A DNA stretch of 19,738 nt from Promethearchaeota archaeon. GTDB lineage: Archaea; Asgardarchaeota; Lokiarchaeia; Sigynarchaeales; SOKP01. The notes below the pieces were generated by a model. The model was not told the DNA's origin and ran no database searches. It worked only from the letters and a program-made list of their open reading frames with translations. Position numbers and translations under genes: made by a program. Positions 6,525 to 14,242 of the stretch are shown in pieces (the stretch's first letter is position 1; each line of letters opens with the position of its first letter). The DNA is taken from assembly GCA_019058515.1 (NCBI GenBank), contig JAHPYY010000158.1:1-19738 (forward strand), written 5' to 3'.

Positions 6525-8210
6525 TTGGAAATACCAGATTATATAAAAAACCGATATTGGAAAGACTATTTGCCACCAGGAATTAGTCTAGATATTGATA
6601 TTCCTCAAGATCAATCACTAATTGATCTTTTTAAAAATGGTGCTAAAGAATTTGGGGATCAAGTCAGTATGGAGTTTTATGGAAGAAAATTCACTTATAA
6701 CGAACTAGATAACTTAACGCGTCGATTTACTGAGGCTTTAATTGATTTAGGGGTAAAAAAGGGAGATGTAGTGGCGTTATGGTTACCCAATTGCCCCCAT
6801 TTTTCCATCTCGTATTATGGAGTAATTTGCGTAGGTGCTACTATTACCGCTATCTCGCCGTTATTTGTAGCAAGGGAAATGTCGTACCAAATCAAAGATT
6901 CTGGTGCTAAATACTTGATAATAATAGATAGATTTATCAAACAGTATCATCGTGCAGTGAAAGCAGGTATATCGCTAGAGAAAGTTATTGTGGTAAATAT
7001 CGAAGGTGGCAGACCAGATGTTCCAGAAGATGAAAAGATTGTACATTTTAATACATTAATGGAAAAGTTTCCCAAACCCAGTCCCGAACCCGAGATAGCA
7101 ATCAATCCAAAGGAAGATATCGCAGTTATTCAGTATACAGGTGGAACCACGGGTCTTCCTAAAGGAGCGTGTTTATCCCACTATAACATCCTCGCAAATA
7201 TATATCAAATAAATGAAGTTGCTAATTACATGAAAGACGAATATATCAAGGGAAAATTAGTTGTTCTTTCTGTGCTTCCTTGGTATCATATCTATGGTCA
7301 AACCTGCGAATTAGCTCAGGGGCCTATGGCGGGTTCTATGGCTTATGTATTACCCACATTCGACATGAATCAAGTTATTGAGATTCTCAAAGAACACAAA
7401 CCAAACACATTTTTAGGAGTTACTACCATGTTTATTAATTTACTTAATTTTCCTGCGTTTAAGGACGTGGATCTATCCAACTTGAAATATGCGAATGTAG
7501 GTGCTGGTGCGTTACCAGTGGAACTTGCAAAAGCGTGGGAAGAAAGAACAGGCTTTGCAATGGGTGAAGGATACGGTTTAAGCGAAGCAAGTCCAGTAGT
7601 CGCGAGCGCTCCACCATGGGCAAAAAAGAAGTTTGGAAGTTGCGGACATCCTGTGGCTAACACATTAGTGGGAATCTGGGATAACGGTAAAAAAGAGTTT
7701 TTACCTGTTGGAGAAGCAGGTGAATTAGTTGTTGCTGGACCTCAAGTAATGTTAGGTTACTATAATAGACCGGAGGAAAATGAAAACACATTTTTTGAAG
7801 CAGGTGGTCATCGTTGGCTTAGAACGGGAGATCTTGGCAAGCTTGACAATGAGGGTTATCTTTTTCTGTTAGACAGAGTTAAAGATCTCATAAAATATAA
7901 AGGACATAGTGTATATCCTCGAGAAGTAGAGGAAATATTGTTTGAACACCCTGCTATATTGGAATGTACGGTTATCGGAGTAAAGGATCCTGTTAAGGGT
8001 GAAAACATCGTAGCGTACATAATTCTACGTCCTGAGTATCGAAATAAAGTAACAGAGCAAGAAATTATAGAATGGTCAAAAGAAAACATGGCTGCTTATA
8101 AATATCCTCGAGAAGTCATATTCGCTCGAAGCTTACCGAAAAGTGCAGTTGGCAAAATACTTAGGAGAGTTGTAAGGGAGAAAGAACAGAAAAAAGCTAA
8201 AAAGAAATAA
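6525..8210 (+). CDS. Long-chain fatty-acid-CoA ligase (acyl-CoA synthetase)
   Basis: An AMP-forming ligase of the ANL superfamily that activates a carboxylic acid with ATP and CoA to acyl-CoA. At 561 residues it is full length. The motifs run in the normal order: the phosphate loop YTGGTTGLPKG (204-214), GYGLSE (349-354), RTGDLG (433-438), the hinge segment DRVKDLIKYKGHSVYPREVE, and the C-terminal catalytic Lys544 in AVGKILRR. Similarity is closest in style to long-chain fatty acyl-CoA synthetases, but the chain length cannot be read from the sequence. The start is set by a strong Shine-Dalgarno site. The gene appears single, with its own TATA box, and converges on the ABC permease. It could supply acyl-CoA to the tandem PlsC acyltransferase at 16782-18494 or feed beta-oxidation. 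Other acid substrates (aryl, medium-chain) are possible. Confidence 0.88.
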   Translation: MEIPDYIKNRYWKDYLPPGISLDIDIPQDQSLIDLFKNGAKEFGDQVSMEFYGRKFTYNELDNLTRRFTEALIDLGVKKGDVVALWLPNCPHFSISYYGVICVGATITAISPLFVAREMSYQIKDSGAKYLIIIDRFIKQYHRAVKAGISLEKVIVVNIEGGRPDVPEDEKIVHFNTLMEKFPKPSPEPEIAINPKEDIAVIQYTGGTTGLPKGACLSHYNILANIYQINEVANYMKDEYIKGKLVVLSVLPWYHIYGQTCELAQGPMAGSMAYVLPTFDMNQVIEILKEHKPNTFLGVTTMFINLLNFPAFKDVDLSNLKYANVGAGALPVELAKAWEERTGFAMGEGYGLSEASPVVASAPPWAKKKFGSCGHPVANTLVGIWDNGKKEFLPVGEAGELVVAGPQVMLGYYNRPEENENTFFEAGGHRWLRTGDLGKLDNEGYLFLLDRVKDLIKYKGHSVYPREVEEILFEHPAILECTVIGVKDPVKGENIVAYIILRPEYRNKVTEQEIIEWSKENMAAYKYPREVIFARSLPKSAVGKILRRVVREKEQKKAKKK

Positions 8211-8232
8211 TAATATCATTTTTAAACTCTTA

Positions 8233-8239
8233 TTTTTTT
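8233..8239 (+). terminator. T-run between convergent ligase and ABC permease genes
   Basis: A T5 run at 8219-8223 and a T7 run at 8233-8239 lie in the 33-nt gap between two convergent genes. They suit termination of the rightward acyl-CoA synthetase transcript. The complementary A-runs give little for the other strand. Confidence 0.4.
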
Positions 8240-8243
8240 AATT

Positions 8244-9050
8244 TTAAAGCGTTAATACTAACCTTTCAGAGTCTAGTAATTTGTTTGCTATGTCGATTAA
8301 AATTATGTTTATTCCAAGCAATATCCCTGAGAAAATTAAAACTGAAACTGGGGAAAGGAACGCTGGGTTGAACATCTGTACGAAAATTAGAATTAAAAGG
8401 GGTACAACTACCGCCCCAGCAATACTCTGAGCGCTTTTTAAATCTTTTACGCGAGAGCTGATAATTGTAGTTATTAGAACATTTACAAATGCAAACGCAG
8501 GAGCTAAGGCTAATACGCTCAATAAAAATGTAAGATCTCCAAAGACCAGAATATTTCCTTCTAGGTGCGGTAAAAACATGAGGTTAATTTCGATTCCCAT
8601 CACAACAAAGAAGGAAAAATTTAATAAAATTGAAGGAATAAACGCTGTTAACACCTTACCTAGAATTAGTTCGGTTTTAGTGATTGGGAGAAGGGCAATA
8701 CTTTCCATCGTTTTTCGTTCCTTCTCTCCCGCGAATGAATCTGACGCAATAATGGTGGGAATGATAGCGGGAATAAATAAGAAAAACGGAAGTATCATCA
8801 TCTTTATCATCATTGCTGCTCCTTTTAAATAAACATTGTAGTTAGGGGGAATTCCAAGCAATTCTACAGGTACATATGCAAACGCGGAAATATAGTCTTC
8901 TGGATCGAATAATATTCCAATTAGCATCAATATCGGCAATAACACGGAAAACATTAACGGTAACAATAGCATAGGAAGAGATATTTCTTTCTTTTTAATC
9001 GTACCTTTCCAATCTTTCCTTACAATTAACATTATGTTTTTCCAATTCAT
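8244..9050 (-). CDS. ABC-2 type transporter permease (NatB-like)
   Basis: A 268-residue membrane protein with about six hydrophobic segments and the usual layout of ABC-2 permeases. The N-terminus is cytoplasmic and charged (VRKDWKGTIKKKEI), a first helix starts near residue 25 (LPMLLLPLMFSVLLPILMLI), and a helix pair is interrupted by ASDSFAGEKERKTMESIALLPITKTELILGKVL. That last stretch, with GEKERKTMESL-like text, is the family hallmark found in Na+ and drug exporters such as NatB. It should form a dimer with two copies of the ATPase encoded immediately upstream; its ATG overlaps the ATPase stop codon in ATGA (9047-9050), so translation is coupled. The substrate cannot be inferred. It ends 33 nt from the convergent ligase gene. 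Length is short for NatB relatives but normal for two-gene ABC-2 exporters. Confidence 0.82.
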   Translation of the reverse strand: MNWKNIMLIVRKDWKGTIKKKEISLPMLLLPLMFSVLLPILMLIGILFDPEDYISAFAYVPVELLGIPPNYNVYLKGAAMMIKMMILPFFLFIPAIIPTIIASDSFAGEKERKTMESIALLPITKTELILGKVLTAFIPSILLNFSFFVVMGIEINLMFLPHLEGNILVFGDLTFLLSVLALAPAFAFVNVLITTIISSRVKDLKSAQSIAGAVVVPLLILIFVQMFNPAFLSPVSVLIFSGILLGINIILIDIANKLLDSERLVLTL

Positions 9051-10021
9051 TTTTCTGATCCCTCCTCCTCTTCCATCAATTTTAAATAGATATCTTCCAG
9101 TGTGTGGACTGTACGCTTAACTTCTAATATTTTACCACCCATTAGTACTAACTCCTTCACTATTAAAGGAGTGGTATGGTTAATATCGCTTGAATAAAAA
9201 TATATTTTGTTGTCTTCTATTCTAAATTGTTTAACATAATCTAGTTTATCCATTTTCTCCTTAATTTCCCTGGTGACAGGTTCTTGTAAAGTACATACCA
9301 TTTCTTGAGTCTCCCATAGCTCTTTACTTAAATCAGATGGAGAGCCAATTCGTTTTATTTTACCACGATCAAGGATTGCGACTCTATCGCATACTTTCTG
9401 AACCTCCTCAAGATTGTGCGAATTTATGAAAATAGTGCGATCTTCCCTTTTTAAGCTTAAGATTAGCTCTCGTACATTAACAGCAGCGACAGGGTCTAAT
9501 CCTGCTGTTGGTTCGTCGAAGAAAATTATATCAGGTTCGTGTAAAATCGCTCTGGCTATCGCTAGTCTTTGTTTTTGCCCTTTTGAAAACTTACCCGTTT
9601 TCATGTCTTTTCGTTCGTAGAGTTGAATCTCTTTTAATACAATATCAATTCTTTTGTTTAAATTATCCAGATCGTAGAACCCACCGAAGAATTTCAAGTT
9701 TTCGTATGCTGTTAAATTTTCATAGCTTCCGTGATTTTCGGTTAGAAATCCCAAATTTTTCCGTAATAGATGACCGTTAAAAGGATTCAATTCCTCGCCA
9801 TTAATAGTAATTTTTCCAGAGTTAGGTTTCAGTATTCCAGCAATACAACGAATGGTTGTGGTTTTACCAGCTCCGTTTGGTCCCAATAATCCAAATATTT
9901 CACCTTTCCTTACTTGAAAGGATGTATTATCTATAGCTTTTATCTCTCTTTGCTCTATGGGACCTTTTTTATTAATAAAAATTTTAGATAGGTTTTCAAC
10001 TTTTATGGCTTCCATATTCAT
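9047..10021 (-). CDS. ABC transporter ATP-binding protein (NatA/CcmA-like)
   Basis: A 324-residue ABC ATPase that powers the adjacent permease. It has Walker A GPNGAGKT (47-54), a loop TENHGSYENLTAYENL where NatA-type proteins often have Glu instead of the Q-loop Gln, signature FSKGQKQR (145-152), Walker B IIFFDE (165-170), the D-loop AGLDP and switch His202. About 100 residues follow the ATPase core, as in other exporters of this type; their text (KRTVHTLEDIYLKLM) matches the usual end. Two in-frame ATGs exist at 10021 and 10015; the upstream one is listed but the second is equally good. The gene is first in a two-gene operon and divergent from the TetR gene, which probably regulates one or both units. 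Drug, lipid or ion export are all possible. Confidence 0.9.
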   Translation of the reverse strand: MNMEAIKVENLSKIFINKKGPIEQREIKAIDNTSFQVRKGEIFGLLGPNGAGKTTTIRCIAGILKPNSGKITINGEELNPFNGHLLRKNLGFLTENHGSYENLTAYENLKFFGGFYDLDNLNKRIDIVLKEIQLYERKDMKTGKFSKGQKQRLAIARAILHEPDIIFFDEPTAGLDPVAAVNVRELILSLKREDRTIFINSHNLEEVQKVCDRVAILDRGKIKRIGSPSDLSKELWETQEMVCTLQEPVTREIKEKMDKLDYVKQFRIEDNKIYFYSSDINHTTPLIVKELVLMGGKILEVKRTVHTLEDIYLKLMEEEEGSEK

Positions 10022-10448
10022 ATCACATGTAACGATTTCAATTGAATATCAAGTTAAATTCTTTGGACAGGCTTTATTCTTTTTGTCAAATTTGTTTGTC
10101 TTTTATTCAGATAGTTAAATTTTTAAAGGCGAGGTTAAAATTTTATAAATTTAAAGTAATCTGAATTTAATCCGATATCAATTGAATAAAGTTACTTTTT
10201 TTAATGATTTGTTCAAATTAATATTATTTATATTTAATCTTCAATATCTCTTTCATTAAAGATACTTTAATACAGTAATGAGTGCGTTTAATTTAAGTTT
10301 ATCGCCTTTTAGTATTATAATTACAATTTTAAGGCTTTTTTCTTTCTTTAGACTAATGGTTATTTTTCTAACCAGAAGTTTAAATATTAGAACTAACTTC
10401 TATTTATTAAACTCTTGGTAAAAAGAATCACAAAAAAGATCGAAAAAA
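10022..10448. promoter_or_regulatory. 427-nt divergent control region, ABC operon / TetR operon
   Basis: No gene is visible here. Near the ABC side is the palindrome TTCAATTGAA (10037-10046), and its core recurs as TATCAATTGAATA at 10176-10187; these could be binding sites for one regulator. The middle is extremely A/T-rich. Near the TetR side are the perfect repeat TGGTTA / TAACCA (10357-10362 / 10369-10374, 6-nt spacer) and the bracketed TATA box described separately. The length is generous for two promoters, so a small RNA or extra operators could be present. Confidence 0.4.
10374..10401 (+). promoter_or_regulatory. TATA box bracketed by a 7-nt inverted repeat (candidate TetR operator)
   Basis: AGAAGTT (10374-10380) and AACTTCT (10395-10401) are perfect inverted copies around a 14-nt spacer. 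TTTAAATA (10379-10386), a fitting archaeal TATA box, starts at the end of the left arm. The TetR start codon is 48 nt further on. A TetR dimer bound here would block TBP, giving autorepression of the TetR and ferredoxin genes. The position is seen; the role is inferred. Confidence 0.45.
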
Positions 10449-11099
10449 ATGAGTAGGAAAGAACGAGAAACTGAACTGCGTAGAAATATTATAATTGAAG
10501 CTGCTGAGAAGCTAATTCTCACTAAAGGATACGATAACACAACTATGGATGAGATTGCTGAAGAATCAGAATTTAGCAAGGGCTCTTTATATAATTACTT
10601 TAAAAACAAAGACGAAATATATCTCGCAATTGCGACTAACGCTTACGAACTTATTAACGACTATACGCAAAAATTCATTGCTGAAAAAAAGACTGGCATT
10701 GAACAGTTAATGGCAATTGGTTACGGGTATTATGAATTTTCTAAAAAATATCCCAAATACGCAAATATTTTTCACGATGTGGGACAAAAAGTACCAGGTA
10801 TTCGGGATAAACCAAAGGATGATTTAACGCCTATTGAAGCAAAATATTTGCGAAAAACCGAGGATTATCGCAAGATTTTTTCTAAAATTATGACAATGGC
10901 TGTCACTAAAAAATTAATTCGCTCAGATATCAACCCTTATGTACTAGGGATGTTGTTAGGCACCATAGCTACAAATGTCGTTAAAGAAATTTTAGAACAC
11001 AAAAAAGAGTTTAAAAAATTAAATATCGAAATTGACAATGTAATAAATCAACTCTTCGATCTAGTTGCAAATGGTTTAAGACCAAGAGAAAAACAATGA
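10449..11099 (+). CDS. TetR/AcrR family transcriptional regulator
   Basis: A 216-residue repressor-type protein. The N-terminal helix-turn-helix is typical: IIEAAEKLILTKGYDNTTMDEIAEESEFSKGS followed by LYNYFKNKDEIYLAI (residues about 16-60). The C-terminal helical domain, which binds the inducer and dimerises, is divergent as usual, so the ligand is unknown. The gene is divergent from an ABC exporter and shares an operon with a membrane polyferredoxin starting one nucleotide after its stop. The common TetR arrangement next to an exporter suggests control of the ABC genes, and an inverted repeat around its own TATA box suggests autoregulation. Some acyl-CoA-responsive regulators (FadR type) belong to this family, which would suit the lipid genes nearby, but nothing in the sequence proves that. 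Confidence 0.88.
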   Translation: MSRKERETELRRNIIIEAAEKLILTKGYDNTTMDEIAEESEFSKGSLYNYFKNKDEIYLAIATNAYELINDYTQKFIAEKKTGIEQLMAIGYGYYEFSKKYPKYANIFHDVGQKVPGIRDKPKDDLTPIEAKYLRKTEDYRKIFSKIMTMAVTKKLIRSDINPYVLGMLLGTIATNVVKEILEHKKEFKKLNIEIDNVINQLFDLVANGLRPREKQ

Positions 11100-11100
11100 A

Positions 11101-11898
11101 ATGAGAAATATTATAATGGGACAGCACAAAAAATTGTTGAAATTAAGAAGGACTTTAATGTTCCTTTGGGTGATAATGTTGCCCGTCACCTTTAATTGGG
11201 TGTCGCCAGTGTTAATCATCATGGGAGGATTTGAAGGCTACATCAGTTTAAGTTTTGTAGTGTTTACGATATGGTTCATCTCTTCCCTGTTCTTTGGAAG
11301 AGCGTATTGCGCCTACGGGTGTCAATGGGGCGCTTCACAAGAAGTGTTTGGATACGTGGTACCTAAGCCGTTAGATGCAAAGAAGAAAAAACGCAATAGA
11401 AAGGTCAAGTATGTTGTGTTTGTGGTGTGGATAGTGTTGATCGTTTTGGGACCAATTATGACGCTTGGATACATTAACGGTTTTAGCCCGTTTTATCCTA
11501 CTCCGAACGATCCTACTTCAATTATTTCATTAAACAATCCTAATATTACCCAGCTTATGTTTTTCTTTGGAATAATTGGTTCCATAGTTCTTCTCTTTGG
11601 ACTGGTGGGGGGAAATCGCAGTTTTTGTAACTACGCCTGTCCAATGGGTGTTCTAGGCATAATTGGAACAAAAATCATGAATTTGCTAAAATATCCCTCT
11701 CTACACCTCGAAGCGGATGTTGAGAAATGTACGCAATGCAAAACTTGTTCAAGACAATGCGTAATGAGTCTTGGTGTATACGAACTCGTAAAATCTAATA
11801 CGATGTATGACGCAGATTGCATACTATGTGGAAGCTGCGTGGCCGCTTGTCCTCAAGATGTCATAAATTACAAGTGGAAATGGCGTAAAAACGCGTGA
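11101..11898 (+). CDS. Membrane-bound polyferredoxin (NapH/YccM-like 4Fe-4S protein)
   Basis: A 265-residue integral membrane electron carrier. Hydrophobic segments lie near residues 18-42, 47-66, 104-125 and 152-172. The family signatures are FGRAYCAYGCQWG (Cys70, Cys74) and FCNYACPMG (Cys176, Cys180), followed by two cytoplasmic 4Fe-4S ferredoxin motifs with Cys210/213/216/220 and Cys240/243/246/250. NapH, NosR, PceC and RdxA relatives pass electrons between quinone or cytoplasmic donors and a partner reductase. No reductase gene is beside it, so the partner is unknown. It begins one nucleotide after the TetR stop and is surely co-transcribed, which makes a redox- or electron-acceptor-responsive regulator worth considering. 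It ends at a T10 run facing the convergent MFS gene. Complete, with no missing Cys ligand. Confidence 0.87.
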   Translation: MRNIIMGQHKKLLKLRRTLMFLWVIMLPVTFNWVSPVLIIMGGFEGYISLSFVVFTIWFISSLFFGRAYCAYGCQWGASQEVFGYVVPKPLDAKKKKRNRKVKYVVFVVWIVLIVLGPIMTLGYINGFSPFYPTPNDPTSIISLNNPNITQLMFFFGIIGSIVLLFGLVGGNRSFCNYACPMGVLGIIGTKIMNLLKYPSLHLEADVEKCTQCKTCSRQCVMSLGVYELVKSNTMYDADCILCGSCVAACPQDVINYKWKWRKNA

Positions 11899-11904
11899 TT
11901 AATA

Positions 11905-11914
11905 TTTTTTTTTT
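11905..11914 (+). terminator. T10 terminator after the TetR/polyferredoxin operon
   Basis: Ten Ts start six bases after the stop codon, with more T-rich sequence to about 11935, in the 50-nt gap before the convergent MFS gene. Confidence 0.5.
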
Positions 11915-11948
11915 ATCTTCTTATATTTTTATTTTCTACAAAGTCTTA

Positions 11949-13370
11949 TTAATTGTTATTTGAATTTTTTAGCATTTCTGCACGAATTTTTAAAATATCT
12001 TTTACACTCTTTCTATCCTTGGGAAACCACTTTAGTGCAAGCATCCATAACACGACTCCTGGTAAGATGCATAATACTATCACCAATACAGTAGCTTGAA
12101 AATTACTACCAGTTAGTAACAATAGTGCTCCACAAATTAATGGCCCCAAACCTCGCCCAATTGCTTCTAAAAATTGGTTCCAAGAAGTGATTTTGCCTTG
12201 TGCTTCGGGTAAATTAATCTCTTGAAGTACTGGACTCTGATTTACGATGTATAGGCTAAATATCGATCTCGATACAAAAAACAAACTTCCTAACATCCAA
12301 ATCACCGGTAAAGTCATTAAAAACGCGATATCTTTCCCTTGCTCGACCGTAAGTGGAATCCACGGTAGAAAGAAGAAACTAGCAAAGGACACGAGACTCC
12401 CTATAATCGACAAGACGATTATAGGCAAACGAATTATGGGCTTTTTAATCGCAAGTCTATCGCTAAGTCTCGCTAACAAGATCTGCCCAAGGAGCCCCCC
12501 AGTCAATCCAAACACAACCATAAACACGCTAGTCGTAAACGGAGCGATGTTATAGGGAGGATTTTGTATAAAGGTTAAAATTAAAAAGTTTAAGCTACTC
12601 ATTAATAACCAAGTGAATATTCCTTCAATTAACGCAGCTCGATTGGTTTTACTTAACATCGTCTCTTTCATAGTGTCTCTGGTAATTTGAAAATCGTAAG
12701 TGATTTGATCGCTTTTCAGAATTTCGATTAACTCCTCTTGTTGCGCACCACGCTTCGGTTCTTTATTCAGAACCCCAAATAATACTCCTCCAATTAGAAT
12801 GGCAGTCCCGATGATCCAGAAATATTCTCTCCAAAACCCATTCTGTACAAGAAATGTAGCAAAAAGCCATCCAAACACATTCATTGTGTATCGAACGATT
12901 TCATACACCCCAAAGAAACGAGAACGTTGGTGGCGAGGTATTACATCGTTAGATAAAGATATTACTGCAGGCCACGCTCCCCCCGAGAAAAATCCAAATA
13001 TTGAAATGAACACCATGAAATAACCCCAAGTAAGTATTCCTAAACCTGCAATCGCAAACCCTAACAACAGCATCGCGGAGCCTCTAAAAACACTAATCGT
13101 GAGGATTATCGACTTTCGGGGATACTTATCAATTAGCCTGCCAAATGCCAGACCCCCGAAGGCAGAGCCCCAAGAAAGTATAGTGTAGAGTATACCCATT
13201 TCGAAAGAATGAGAAGGTTCTTCTGGCCAAAATATACTCGACAATGGGACGATTAACACCATAAGTCCTCCATAGGCTATGGTCTGGAACGCGTTTAAGA
13301 GATACAATGGCCAAAAGATTTTGTTAAAAGCGATGTCTTCTGGTTTATTTGGACGTTTAGACATAGTCAA
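11949..13370 (-). CDS. Major facilitator superfamily (MFS) transporter
   Basis: A 473-residue protein with about twelve hydrophobic segments in two halves. The loop after helix 2 is GGLAFGRLIDKYPRKSI, the MFS motif A (GxLaDrxGrk type), and a degenerate copy in the second half reads LLARLSDRLAIKKP. The central cytoplasmic loop (LNKEPKRGAQQEELIEILKSD and following) is charged, as expected. It should move a small solute with protons or by exchange; the substrate cannot be inferred, although drug-efflux and sugar-type members look similar. The listed start is TTG; an ATG six bases inside (13364) gives MSKRPNKPED and is the likelier start. It stands alone, converging on the polyferredoxin gene, with the DDAH pseudogene behind it. 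Confidence 0.85.
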   Translation of the reverse strand: MTMSKRPNKPEDIAFNKIFWPLYLLNAFQTIAYGGLMVLIVPLSSIFWPEEPSHSFEMGILYTILSWGSAFGGLAFGRLIDKYPRKSIILTISVFRGSAMLLLGFAIAGLGILTWGYFMVFISIFGFFSGGAWPAVISLSNDVIPRHQRSRFFGVYEIVRYTMNVFGWLFATFLVQNGFWREYFWIIGTAILIGGVLFGVLNKEPKRGAQQEELIEILKSDQITYDFQITRDTMKETMLSKTNRAALIEGIFTWLLMSSLNFLILTFIQNPPYNIAPFTTSVFMVVFGLTGGLLGQILLARLSDRLAIKKPIIRLPIIVLSIIGSLVSFASFFFLPWIPLTVEQGKDIAFLMTLPVIWMLGSLFFVSRSIFSLYIVNQSPVLQEINLPEAQGKITSWNQFLEAIGRGLGPLICGALLLLTGSNFQATVLVIVLCILPGVVLWMLALKWFPKDRKSVKDILKIRAEMLKNSNNN

Positions 13371-13481
13371 CGACAGTTATTCCACTAAAGTATAAAATAA
13401 TTTAACACGTTAAATGTGAAATCATATTTGAAATTTATGTTGCTATGGGTTTAGAACAACGGAGAATCAGATAATTGTAAA

Positions 13482-14240
13482 TTAGAACCTTATCGAAAGG
13501 CAAGACAATCCACCATCTAACTTCTGGAACTCGCTTAATTCTAAGATGATAATAATCTTTTTTATTTTCTTAAGCGCTTTGTATACTCCCAGAAATTCAG
13601 AAGGGGTTAAAATAGCATTATTTATTAGTAAGCTATTTGCAGCGTAATTTTCTTCAGGATTTGCTATGATTTTAGAAAACGATCTAAACAGTTCATTCTC
13701 AATAAACTCACCTGCAACCAAGAGGGTATTTTCACCTATGTAATTAACTCCAGATTTAAGATGGAGGAAATTTACTAGAGGAACAATTTCCACTTCAAAT
13801 TTAAAACGCTCTAGAATCGCTTTTAATTGCTTAGCACCTTCTAAGTTAGTTCTTTGCGACAAGCCAACAAAGTACTTTTTATTTACTCAAAGTAAATCGC
13901 CTCCTTCTAAGGTACCGGGTGGCTGAATTCGCTCGATATAAGAAAAAAATTTCGAAAGTACCTGTTCTATTTCAATTTCTTCGCCTTGCCGGCTGAGTAC
14001 GCCAAGATGGTTTATTATAGCTACTTTTTCGTTAATAACGGCAGTATCTTCTACAAAACAGGAATCGGGATAATTTTCATTCGGTTCTAAAACAATTACA
14101 TTCAAACCTAAGCTTTTCAATGCAATTATACCTTTTATGTTGTTCCACCGCTTTTTCGTATATTGGTAAACCTAAATTTGCTGTGGTTATTCCTTTAACA
14201 AGGCTACATCCGGTTTTCTCACAATAGGTCGAGTAAACAT
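13482..14240 (-). pseudogene. Dimethylarginine dimethylaminohydrolase (dimethylargininase), decayed
   Basis: An intact enzyme of this amidinotransferase-superfamily member would hydrolyse methylated arginine to citrulline. Almost the whole protein of about 250 residues can be read on the minus strand, but in pieces. MFTRPIVRKP is in one frame from ATG 14240. CSLVKGITTANLGLPIYEKA to EQHKR is in a second frame; one lost G near 14210 explains the shift. IIALKSLGLNVIVLEP onward is in a third, after a further indel near 14125-14135. An in-frame TGA (13884-13886) follows GTLEGGDLL, and the text then continues in the same frame as VNKKYFVGLSQRTN to the end, SCLSIRF. Catalytic positions are still there: FVEDTA, the His of LHLKSG and the Cys of GGLSCLSIRF. 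Three independent lesions make decay much likelier than sequencing error. It lies 2 nt behind the methyltransferase gene. Confidence 0.85.
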
Positions 14241-14242
14241 AT

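Noticed and set aside
9414..9780. Two + strand open frames inside the ABC ATPase gene
   Set aside because: They are complements of a gene with all ABC motifs in order and contain no recognisable protein text.
13884..13886. TGA as a recoded codon in the DDAH gene
   Set aside because: The gene also has two frameshifts, no selenocysteine-type element was seen, and other genes here use TGA as an ordinary stop (for example 11097-11099 and 18492-18494).
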